Source: Alkalinema pantanalense (GTDB taxonomy: Bacteria; Cyanobacteriota; Cyanobacteriia; Leptolyngbyales; Leptolyngbyaceae). Taken from it: DNA of 64,000 bases. The notes under the pieces were generated by a model, which worked only from the letters and a program-made list of their open reading frames with translations, did not search any database and had not been told where the DNA came from. The position numbers and the translations under genes were made by a program. The stretch spans positions 107,079 through 171,078 of the forward strand of contig NZ_JBLZFX010000001.1 of assembly GCF_050753345.1 (NCBI RefSeq), in the 5' to 3' direction. Shown here one piece after another: positions 52,576 through 60,583 of the stretch; the stretch's first letter is position 1; each line of letters opens with the position of its first letter.

Positions 52576-53910
52576 ATGAGTCCTGTGCCAAATCGACCTC
52601 AGCCACCTAAGTCGTCTGCATCTCAACCGAGTTCAACCGACGAGTCCTTAGCGATTTCCTCCGAGGAGATCACGCCCATTAACTCCGAACCGCAAGCCTC
52701 CGGATCGGATGATAGCTCTGTGCCTAAATTGGTAAAGCCACCTGCACGGCCTGTACGTCCCGTGGCTCCCCCACCGGAACCCGAGCCTCCCGCGCCGGAA
52801 CCCGCTACTGCTCCTGAGTCCCAACCTGTAATTGCCAAGGCTGAGACCAGTGGTGCAGTTGTTCCCGATCCTGAAGAGTCCAGCGAGGCAGTGACCACGA
52901 TCGATTCGGCTGATCTGTCACGGATCCGTCCGATTCCTGCTCCCAGTGAACCGATGCAATATCGGGCGATCGGGTTGGTGCGGGGTCGCTATGCCCCCGA
53001 GGAAGAGCAATTTACCCGAGGAACCCTCACCACCAGCGATGGCACTGAAATTGAGGCTGTCCTATTGGGTCGGGTCATGAGTCTGGTGAAAAACCACCTT
53101 CCCCTAGACGAACCCCACCTATGGGTTGTTTATCCCCGCACTCGCGAAAGAGAAGGTACCCTACATTTGCAAATTGTGGGCGTCTGGGAACCTGAGAATT
53201 TAAATAAGCCTGTCACAGAAACTGATGACGACGCTGAAGATATTGAAGATGTCGAAGATATTGAAGCTATCGAAGACTTGAACGAGTCTGAAGACTTGAG
53301 CGAGTCTGAAGAGCCTCAAGTGGCCGACCCAGAATCCGTCTCAGAGCAGACCAGTCCTCCAACGGAGATTAATTATCGTCCTTACGTTCCCTCCTCCGAA
53401 GTCGAGGATAACTACTTCTCCATTCGTGGCGAAATCGTTCACCACGAACCGGGGGACAAGCATATTGTTGTAAAAATTCAGCAAGTGCTCAAGAAAAAAG
53501 TTAAAGGCGATTCCACCAAGTTCTTTAAGCTCAATCTAGAAGGAAACTTAACTGGTAAAGTTCTAGGCTATTTTTGGGATCTGCATGTCCACCGGGAAGG
53601 TCAAGCCTTAGTCATACAGGAAGGCACCCAAATTGCCATGGTGATGCCGAAGAAGCGCACCCAACGACCGGATGGTCGCGGGGGATTCCGGAGAGGCGGC
53701 GGTGGTGGCGGTGGCCCTCGGCGTCCCGGCGGTGGCGGTGGCGGTGGCGGCAGACCTAGCTTTCGGAGTGGGGGTGGCCGCAGACCAGAAGGCAGACCGG
53801 AAGGAAGGCCAGAAGGCAGACCTGCGGCTCCCAGTCGGCGCGAACCGGGCGCAGCGCCTCCGCCCAAGCCGGTTATCAAGAAACGAGACCACAGTGAAAC
53901 GGGGGGCTAA
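52576..53910 (+). CDS. Pro-rich, acidic-repeat, RGG/Gly-rich protein
   Basis: A 444-residue protein with an unusual make-up. Residues 1-110 are Pro/Glu/Ala/Ser-rich. About 130-215 is a folded domain (MQYRAIGLVRGRYAPEEEQF, LLGRVMSLVKNHLPLDEPHL). An acidic repeat (EDIEDVEDIEAIEDLNESED) follows. A second folded part lies at about 275-350 (YFSIRGEIVHHEPGDKHIVV). The C-terminus is Arg/Gly-rich (RRGGGGGGGPRRPGGGG) with three tandem EGRP units, similar to RGG boxes that bind RNA. No enzymatic motif or membrane helix is seen. I infer an RNA-binding or condensate-forming role. The acidic and Gly/Arg parts contain in-frame DNA repeats. Confidence 0.82.
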   Translation: MSPVPNRPQPPKSSASQPSSTDESLAISSEEITPINSEPQASGSDDSSVPKLVKPPARPVRPVAPPPEPEPPAPEPATAPESQPVIAKAETSGAVVPDPEESSEAVTTIDSADLSRIRPIPAPSEPMQYRAIGLVRGRYAPEEEQFTRGTLTTSDGTEIEAVLLGRVMSLVKNHLPLDEPHLWVVYPRTREREGTLHLQIVGVWEPENLNKPVTETDDDAEDIEDVEDIEAIEDLNESEDLSESEEPQVADPESVSEQTSPPTEINYRPYVPSSEVEDNYFSIRGEIVHHEPGDKHIVVKIQQVLKKKVKGDSTKFFKLNLEGNLTGKVLGYFWDLHVHREGQALVIQEGTQIAMVMPKKRTQRPDGRGGFRRGGGGGGGPRRPGGGGGGGGRPSFRSGGGRRPEGRPEGRPEGRPAAPSRREPGAAPPPKPVIKKRDHSETGG

Positions 53911-53984
53911 GGCAGCCCACTCTTCGTAAGCACAGCAGCCTAGTTTGCTAGATTCACGTCTAGGAACAAGGGCACCCATAGGCA

Positions 53985-54010
53985 AGCCTGGGTCTTTTCC
54001 GACTCAGGCT
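53985..54010 (+). terminator. terminator between convergent genes
   Basis: AGCCTGGGTC pairs with GACTCAGGCT (one G-U) around TTTTCC, 75 bp after the RGG protein stop. The following T-run is weak. Confidence 0.55.
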
Positions 54011-54069
54011 TCATCATTTGCGCTCACCTTGGCGCTGACCTTAGGGCCACCTTTATAACCCTGTTTTCC

Positions 54070-54951
54070 TCAAATTGCCAGGGATTCGGCCTGACTCGGC
54101 CCTACCACAAAGTCCCTAATCGCATCTAACAGCGCTTGGGGGGCATCCGATCGCATCAGGTGGCCGCTGGTTTCAAAAATCTGCAACTTTGCGCCGGGAA
54201 TCAGTTGGGCAATTTCTTCAGAAAACTCGGGGGCACAAATCCAGTCATGACGGGCAGCCAGTACCAGGGTTGGAGCGGTAATGCGGGGTAACTCAGGCCG
54301 TAGGTCAAAGGTCCGCAGAAAGCCGCCAAAGGCGACATTAATTGCATCCACCGAAAAAATAGTTCGTCCGCGTCCAGCGGCCCTCTCTGCCGTCTGAGGC
54401 TTTTGGGAATACAGGGGAGCCATGACTTGGAAATATTCCGCTAGTTGCGTTTCTGTTTCAAACTCAGCCTTCCAGAGACGATCGGCCATCCTTTGTTGTT
54501 CCGGGGTTCCCCGCATAGCCAAAATCGCCTTAGCCCGGTCTAGGAAGCCGCAGTGGGCAGCGGTAACATACACAATCAGGTGAGCAACGTGTTGGGGATA
54601 GCGTGCCGCATAGGCCATGGCCACCATCCCACCGTAGGATCCCCCAATCACGACAATTTTTTCGAGTCCTAGATAACATCTCAGGGCCTCTAAATCTTCC
54701 ACGTTGTTGTCGAGGGTGTAGGTCGATCGATCGCCTCTGGCCGATCGTCCTTGGCCCCGATGATCGATATAAACCAATTGCAGGGTCTGGGCAAGGGGCG
54801 AAAAAGTGGGTTTGTAACTGGTATGGTCTGCTCCTGGCCCTCCATGCAGCAAAAAGGCCACGGGTTTTTCCCGCATTCGATCGCCCTCGGGAACGAGGCC
54901 AGATCCTTCCACATCAAAGAAAATTTCCGTCTCCCGAATTTTGGCCCGCAT
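54070..54951 (-). CDS. alpha/beta hydrolase, prolyl aminopeptidase-like
   Basis: A 293-residue member of peptidase family S33. It has the HGGPGADHTSYKP oxyanion segment, YIDHRGQGRS, the nucleophile elbow VVIGGSYGGMVAMAYAARYP (Ser near 111), VLAARHDWI with the acid, and FETSGHLMRSD with the His. The HGGPG motif is characteristic of proline iminopeptidases and related cytosolic hydrolases. The substrate could be N-terminal proline peptides or an ester. It is downstream of the DUF39 gene on the same strand with a 52-bp gap and may be co-transcribed. Confidence 0.93.
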   Translation of the reverse strand: MRAKIRETEIFFDVEGSGLVPEGDRMREKPVAFLLHGGPGADHTSYKPTFSPLAQTLQLVYIDHRGQGRSARGDRSTYTLDNNVEDLEALRCYLGLEKIVVIGGSYGGMVAMAYAARYPQHVAHLIVYVTAAHCGFLDRAKAILAMRGTPEQQRMADRLWKAEFETETQLAEYFQVMAPLYSQKPQTAERAAGRGRTIFSVDAINVAFGGFLRTFDLRPELPRITAPTLVLAARHDWICAPEFSEEIAQLIPGAKLQIFETSGHLMRSDAPQALLDAIRDFVVGPSQAESLAI

Positions 54952-55003
54952 CGCTAATTTTCTCCTAGAAAATCGAAATACTCCACGGCGTCAGGTCTAG
55001 GCT

Positions 55004-56200
55004 TCAGTTGCCTCGCATATCTTGGGGAATAAACACCCGATCGCGGGGCAGCTCTGCCACGGGTTCTGTGAGCAAAAATTCACCAGCTTGGATCCAAGAT
55101 TTCAATTCGATCGCGACTTGGCGGGAGAGGTACAAACTGGCGAGGGGTGCCACCCGCACAAGCTTGCCATCAATGCTGAGCTTGCCGGACTTGAGTTGGG
55201 CATAGCTGACCAGACCAAAGGTCGGGCGTACCCGGCGCGGAATCGAAAAATCCACCACAGGCGCGACCAAGTCCTTATCCTGCACGGCACAATGGGCCAC
55301 AACCTCTTCCGTCAGCACCGGCAACGGAATGCCAACCCCCAGCATGACCGATGCCCCGTAGCCCTTGAAATAGCAGCCTCTGACCCACCGGGCATCCATC
55401 TGTTTGGCATCTCCAATCAACGCGAGGGTCGCCGCAGGGCCGATCGGCGTTTCATTGGGCAATCGTTTCTGCAACGGAAAATGCTGCGTTCCTTCCCAAG
55501 TAACATAGCCAATCCCACCGCCCAGAAAAATTCGGGTGCCAATCCCCACCAGTTGCAGCTTGGGATCATTCAGCAGCGGGGAAATGGCCCCAGGGTTAGA
55601 GTAAACCGCATTGCCCAACTGGGGTTGTAACGTGCCCAGGTAGGTATAGAGCGGGCGCTCTCCGCCGTTAACGCCCACAATAAAGTTTTGGTAGAGGTTG
55701 CGGGGATTGAACAGATAGAACTGGTTAATCCGATCGCGGTTGATCGTCGTTTCAAAGGAACTGCGGGGATAGCAGTCGGTCACCTGCCCGATCGCCCGCA
55801 AGCTCACTGATTTGCCCGCGATCAGATCCTCGATGACATGGCCACCGCCGCGATAGCGACGATTCGCATCCCGTGATTCTTCCTCGATGCCATCGTTGGC
55901 ACTGCCATACTCAGCCGATTGGCTAGCCCCCAAATACAAATCCACCGCTCCAAAGCCCGAGTAAGCCGGAACTCCATCCACCCAACATTGGCGGATTTTG
56001 ATTGGCGGATCCGTTTGACCTAGATTTAAAATTGCACCGGAGGACTCCATGGGTTCGAAGGTTCCCGTCGTCACCACATCGACTTCCTGGGCAGTTTGAG
56101 CCACGCCCACATCGGCCACGCGGGCTTTGAGTTCTTCGACAGTGAGGACAACGGCGTTGCCTGTTTGAATTTTTTCGTTGATTTCGGGGATCGATCGCAT
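55004..56200 (-). CDS. DUF39 homocysteine biosynthesis / aspartate-semialdehyde sulfurtransferase family
   Basis: The family includes archaeal L-aspartate semialdehyde sulfurtransferase, which makes homocysteine from sulfide and aspartate semialdehyde. This 398-residue protein starts MRSIPEINEKIQTGNAVVLT and has the family opening ELKARVADVGVAQTAQEVDV, TTGTFEPMESSGAILNLG, RQCWVDGVPAYSGFGAVDLY and GGGHVIEDLIAGKSVSL. Cys residues that could carry sulfur are present (for example RQCW, TDCYPR). Length is as in the family. Function in cyanobacteria is not established. It is followed by the hydrolase gene on the same strand. Confidence 0.9.
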   Translation of the reverse strand: MRSIPEINEKIQTGNAVVLTVEELKARVADVGVAQTAQEVDVVTTGTFEPMESSGAILNLGQTDPPIKIRQCWVDGVPAYSGFGAVDLYLGASQSAEYGSANDGIEEESRDANRRYRGGGHVIEDLIAGKSVSLRAIGQVTDCYPRSSFETTINRDRINQFYLFNPRNLYQNFIVGVNGGERPLYTYLGTLQPQLGNAVYSNPGAISPLLNDPKLQLVGIGTRIFLGGGIGYVTWEGTQHFPLQKRLPNETPIGPAATLALIGDAKQMDARWVRGCYFKGYGASVMLGVGIPLPVLTEEVVAHCAVQDKDLVAPVVDFSIPRRVRPTFGLVSYAQLKSGKLSIDGKLVRVAPLASLYLSRQVAIELKSWIQAGEFLLTEPVAELPRDRVFIPQDMRGN

Positions 56201-56372
56201 GCCAATTCTGGCCCATTCCCTAGCTGATGAGTAGTGCCCCCATTATCCCCCACTGGTTCCGGAGCACTAGGTTATAAAGCCGATCGAAAAAAATTCAGAA
56301 AATATTTGACAAACGCCTCGCAAGTCTGCCATTATAGATTTCGTCGAGAGGCCGCGAGGCTGAAAACTGCAA

Positions 56373-56446
56373 GGGACTGTAGTTCAATTGGTTAGAGCAC
56401 CGCCCTGTCACGGCGGAAGTTGCGGGTTCGAGCCCCGTCAGTCCCG
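56373..56446 (+). tRNA. tRNA-Asp (anticodon GTC)
   Basis: A 74-nt cloverleaf: acceptor stem GGGACTG / CAGTCCC, D-loop AGTTCAATTGGTTAGAGC, anticodon stem-loop CCGCC-CTGTCAC-GGCGG with GTC at 56407-56409, T-arm GCGGGTTCGAGCCCCGT and discriminator G. CCA is not encoded. It is located 90 bp upstream of the TAXI-type gene. Confidence 0.96.
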
Positions 56447-56536
56447 TAGAAAAATCAATAATAAAAAATGGCCAACAACAGAATTTAAGGTTAACTTGTT
56501 CTTGTTTGTTTGCTAATTTTAATACCTGTCAAAGCG

Positions 56537-58081
56537 ATGTCTAATTGGTCGCTGCTAAAATTTTTATTGCCTTTGTTATTGGCGATTCTGCTGGGTTTAG
56601 GCATCTATGGATTGCAAACTCAGCGGGTTCATGAATTGGTTCTTGCTGCTGGATCTCCGACGGGGGAAAGTTACCTGCTCAGCCGCGCGATCGCCCAAGC
56701 CGTCGCAAAAAATCATCCCAATTTGAAGATTAAGGTCATTTCCACCTGTGGCAGTTCGCAGAACTTAGAGCTTTTGGAATCTGGTCAAGTGAACCTTGCA
56801 ACGTCGCAGGCCGATATTCCTGCGAGTGCTAACGCTCGATCGATTGCGGTGCTGTATCGCGACATTTTTCAACTCGTCGTTCAGCCCAATGCCCAAATCC
56901 ACCAAATGAGTGATTTCGCTGATCAAACCCTTGCCCTGCAAGCGGATAGTGGAGAGCAGCGATCGTTTCAGGAAATCACCCAGTACTATGGCTTGGATTC
57001 CGTTAATTTACAAACAACGCCCTGTCAGCCACCTCTCAGCGATCGATCGGATAGCTTTGAAACCCAGCAAGCCGATGGTGTTTTCCGGGTGCGAACCTTG
57101 GGTAATGACTACATTGCGATGCTAGTGCGCCAGTTCCACGGGCAATTGATTCCGATCGCTCAGGCGGAGGCTTTACAGATTAATCATCCAGCATTGGAAG
57201 TGGCCACCATTCCCCAAGGCGCGTATCAAGGAAATCCGCCCATTCCTGCCCACCCCTTACCAACCGTTGGGGTCAAGCGCTTGTTGCTGGCCAGTAAGAC
57301 CTTAGATAAACGCTGGGTGCGTCAAATTACACAAACCTTGGATGAGCATCGTTTGGACATTGCCAACGCCCTGCCGCCGGAACATCGTGAATTACGATCG
57401 CTGGTTGCCAACATTAGCCAGCCCAGCAATTCCATTGGGACTGGAATTCCAATTCATATGGGTGCTCGGGCCTATTACGATCGCAATAAACCCACATTAT
57501 TCTCATTTATTCTGGAAAATGGATCAACGTTTGTCACCTTGGGGACTCCTGCGATCGCAGCTATTTTCTGGATTTGGCAACGCTTTTTAGAACGCTTACG
57601 CCAACAGAAGGATTTAGCAGAAGATTATATTAGTCAAGCAATTCAAGCTATGGCTGAGGAAACGGAATCTGATCCAAAAATGCGACAAAAAATACTTCGA
57701 GACAAACTCATACAATTAGAAGAACAATTTAATCAAGCAGCAACGGCTCTAGTCAACGAAGCGATTTCCCAGGAAGCCTTTCGGACGTTTAATGAAGCCT
57801 ACACAACAACGCGAACTGTTTTGGAACGCAGAATAGCCCAAGCATCGGAAGAATTAGCCGATCGCTACATTGAGCAGTTAGTGAACCTATCCCAGCGATC
57901 GAGCCCATCTCCGGTCAACCCGTCTACACTACCCAATCCGCCCACTGCTCAAACGGTTCAGCACCAAGAATTAGGCAAGATTCTAGCCGCGATCGAAACC
58001 AGTTTACTCAACAAAGAAATTTCGCAGGAATCCTTCCGGACTTGCCTCGATACCTATCGCCTTGCTTGCGAAAAGATCTAA
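56537..58081 (+). CDS. TAXI-type solute-binding protein with C-terminal helical tail
   Basis: A 514-residue protein. An N-terminal membrane helix (FLLPLLLAILLGLGIYGLQ) is followed by a TAXI-TRAP-type periplasmic binding domain (about 40-330): AAGSPTGESYLLSRAIAQAV, LATSQADIPASANARSIAVL, LPTVGVKRLLLASKTL. A second helix (FVTLGTPAIAAIFWIWQ, about 350-366) follows. The C-terminal 145 residues are helical and cytosolic, with two related motifs EAISQEAFRTFNEAY and KEISQESFRTCLDTY. No TRAP permease is nearby. Two membrane helices and a tail suggest a sensor or scaffold rather than a transporter subunit. A TTG at 56510 is the alternative start. It precedes the Hsp70-like gene by 105 bp. Confidence 0.85.
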   Translation: MSNWSLLKFLLPLLLAILLGLGIYGLQTQRVHELVLAAGSPTGESYLLSRAIAQAVAKNHPNLKIKVISTCGSSQNLELLESGQVNLATSQADIPASANARSIAVLYRDIFQLVVQPNAQIHQMSDFADQTLALQADSGEQRSFQEITQYYGLDSVNLQTTPCQPPLSDRSDSFETQQADGVFRVRTLGNDYIAMLVRQFHGQLIPIAQAEALQINHPALEVATIPQGAYQGNPPIPAHPLPTVGVKRLLLASKTLDKRWVRQITQTLDEHRLDIANALPPEHRELRSLVANISQPSNSIGTGIPIHMGARAYYDRNKPTLFSFILENGSTFVTLGTPAIAAIFWIWQRFLERLRQQKDLAEDYISQAIQAMAEETESDPKMRQKILRDKLIQLEEQFNQAATALVNEAISQEAFRTFNEAYTTTRTVLERRIAQASEELADRYIEQLVNLSQRSSPSPVNPSTLPNPPTAQTVQHQELGKILAAIETSLLNKEISQESFRTCLDTYRLACEKI

Positions 58082-58186
58082 TTTGTTCTAGCAACATTGC
58101 GACAGCTGCCACGGACAATTTGTGGCAAATGTGACAGAATAGGGATAATTTTTCTCCCATAAAAGATCCTGCTAAGAATAACTCAT

Positions 58187-60583
58187 ATGAGTAATTCAAC
58201 GTCTCCACACCGTTTTCTACGATCTCGATTCCTACAAATCGCTGAGTATGCCTCGGTTGCTGGCTCAGTAGTAGGCGTTGTTGCTTCAGCTCTATCGCAG
58301 CAGGTTGTCTATGCTGCAGCCCCACTTTCTTTATCCTTATGTCTAAATTTACTCAATCGGCGGAGTTATGAACAGCGGCTTAACGCCGTGATCGTCCACA
58401 TCGATCGACAAATGCTAGACCTGCCCGTTCCCAATCAAGCAGATATTATGGAACGAGCAGCGACGCTTCAGGAACAAGTTAACGCGATCGAGCGACGCCA
58501 AACTGAGCAAATCACACAACAGGGTGAGGTTCGATCACAGCTTACTCGGCTTAATGAGCAGTTAACTGCACTTCAGCAGGGGCAACCTGCCATCCCCACA
58601 AATTTGACTGAATTGCAAACTCAGTTCTCCCATTTCAGTGACCAACTGGCTTCTATCCAGCAGCGTCAAGCAGATACAGCAACAAGTCAAACGGTATTAG
58701 AAGCCCAACTGAACCAATCGCGAGAAGCTTTTGCCATTCAAGCGGCGCACATGGCTCAAAACTTGACGAGTGCCACTGAGCAAATTGATCAGCAGATTAT
58801 CCAACTGAGTAATCAAGTGACGAGCATTCGACAACGTCAAACGGATGAAGTCACTGATCAGGCTGAGGTACGATCGCAACTTTTCCAACTGCATCAACAA
58901 CTCACCGCAATTCAGCAACACCAACACGAAGTTGCAAGATATCAAATTGAGGTGCAGACGCAATTCTCACGACTCAATGCTCAATTGGCTGTACTACAGG
59001 AACAACAAAATCATACAACAAACCGAACTGAGCTAGAAGCACTCCAACAGTTGTTGTTTGAGCTAGCAGAACAAGTTTCTCAGCTCCAACAGCGACTGAC
59101 CACAGTTGACGTGCTTCAAATCGAGTCACCCTCCATTCTTAGAAACCCAGAGGTCTCCAATCTAACACCGGATTTAGAAATTAAAACCGAGTCTCATGCT
59201 TCTGATGGCTTGAATGAGGGAGCCGAGATCGAATTGGGAGAATTGTCGCTTAACTTAGGTATCGATTTCGGCACGAGTTTTACGAAAGTCTGCTTCCGAG
59301 ATATGGTGAACAACCAATCAGAGATTGTTACTTTTACCGATGAAGTCACTCATTTAGAAGAAGCCTTACTGCCCACGAAAATCGGTATTTTGCCTGATGG
59401 CACATTAATTACCGGATTGACTGCTTCAGAATGGCAACGATACGACGATCAAGGACAAACAACAATAGAATTTATCAAAATGCGCCTTGCAGAGTTTGAT
59501 CTACCTCAAGGCATGGAAAGCTGGCAACTCGAACATCTTCCTCAAGTGAGGCAGGCTGAAGCCGTTGAAAATCTTTGTGCTTACTATCTCAGCCGTGTCA
59601 TTACCCGTGCTCAAGCTTGGATTCGTCGCCATAAGCCAGAGTTGGTCATGAATCAGAGAATTGATTGGTCAGCAAATGTCGGTGTTCCCGTTGAATACTA
59701 CGATTCTCAAGCCATTGAGCGATTCAGGAGAACACTTTCCCTGGCTTGGCTATTAAGCAACGAACCTCAGACGAAACCAATCACTTTGGAAAATTTGCAG
59801 GATTGCCTCAAACCCCTTCGGGCAAATTTACAACAGGCAACGACTAATTGCCATGCAATTCCAGAAATTGCAGCGGAGGTGTGGTCATTGATCAACTCGC
59901 GAGAAGTAGATACCGGATTTTATGTTCTTTTTGATATTGGAGATGGGACACTTGACGGGAGTGCTTTCCGATATTGGAATGATGACGGGGAGAAAAAAAT
60001 TGACTTCTTTTCAGGAGAAGTCAAACCTTTTGGAGTGACTGCTTTTGCCCAACAATTAGCAAAAGAGTTGGGTATGACAGAAACCGATACCAAAGAAATA
60101 ATTTGTGCGAACGTATCTAATTGTCCTGATAGTTTTGAAGCTAGCTCTGCTCGAAAAAAGATTCAACAATTAGTTGCGAGAGTGATTTTAAAAGGAAGGT
60201 CTGAATACGTTAACCACGGATTTAGATTGATGCAGCCTGGTTTGAAAACAACCCTTGATATTCTTATTGGTGGGGGTGGAGGACAAACCATGTTTTATCA
60301 GCAAGCTATTACCTCGACTTATCAGGACTTCCAACACAAGAATGCGGGCATTCCAGAGTATGCTGTACGATCGCTCCCCCTGCCGAAAGATCTAGAAACG
60401 AATGGCATTAATAATGACCAATTTCATCGATTTGCCGTAGCCTATGGCTTGTCGATTCCAGATGGGGAAAGACCAGAGGTTCGACTCCCCAGTGAAATGG
60501 AGCAAAGCAAACCCATCTCTAAAAAAGAAAAAGATCCACTGAGTCAGCCTCCTAAATACGATGAGATGAGAGGTTCATGGTGA
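58187..60583 (+). CDS. membrane-anchored coiled-coil Hsp70/actin-like ATPase
   Basis: A 798-residue protein in three parts. Residues about 18-60 form a helical membrane hairpin (YASVAGSVVGVVASALSQQV then PLSLSLCLNLLNR). About 75-310 is a long Gln-rich coiled coil with repeated QQ/EQL units. About 348-740 is an Hsp70/actin-fold ATPase with phosphate-1 GIDFGTSFTKVCF, phosphate-2 LFDIGDGTLDGSAF and adenosine motif LIGGGGGQTMFY. It lacks an Hsp70-type substrate-binding domain. It would polymerise or act as a nucleotide switch at the membrane. Its stop overlaps the start of the SNF2 gene by 7 nt, indicating coupled translation. Family and function are unknown to me. Confidence 0.85.
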   Translation: MSNSTSPHRFLRSRFLQIAEYASVAGSVVGVVASALSQQVVYAAAPLSLSLCLNLLNRRSYEQRLNAVIVHIDRQMLDLPVPNQADIMERAATLQEQVNAIERRQTEQITQQGEVRSQLTRLNEQLTALQQGQPAIPTNLTELQTQFSHFSDQLASIQQRQADTATSQTVLEAQLNQSREAFAIQAAHMAQNLTSATEQIDQQIIQLSNQVTSIRQRQTDEVTDQAEVRSQLFQLHQQLTAIQQHQHEVARYQIEVQTQFSRLNAQLAVLQEQQNHTTNRTELEALQQLLFELAEQVSQLQQRLTTVDVLQIESPSILRNPEVSNLTPDLEIKTESHASDGLNEGAEIELGELSLNLGIDFGTSFTKVCFRDMVNNQSEIVTFTDEVTHLEEALLPTKIGILPDGTLITGLTASEWQRYDDQGQTTIEFIKMRLAEFDLPQGMESWQLEHLPQVRQAEAVENLCAYYLSRVITRAQAWIRRHKPELVMNQRIDWSANVGVPVEYYDSQAIERFRRTLSLAWLLSNEPQTKPITLENLQDCLKPLRANLQQATTNCHAIPEIAAEVWSLINSREVDTGFYVLFDIGDGTLDGSAFRYWNDDGEKKIDFFSGEVKPFGVTAFAQQLAKELGMTETDTKEIICANVSNCPDSFEASSARKKIQQLVARVILKGRSEYVNHGFRLMQPGLKTTLDILIGGGGGQTMFYQQAITSTYQDFQHKNAGIPEYAVRSLPLPKDLETNGINNDQFHRFAVAYGLSIPDGERPEVRLPSEMEQSKPISKKEKDPLSQPPKYDEMRGSW

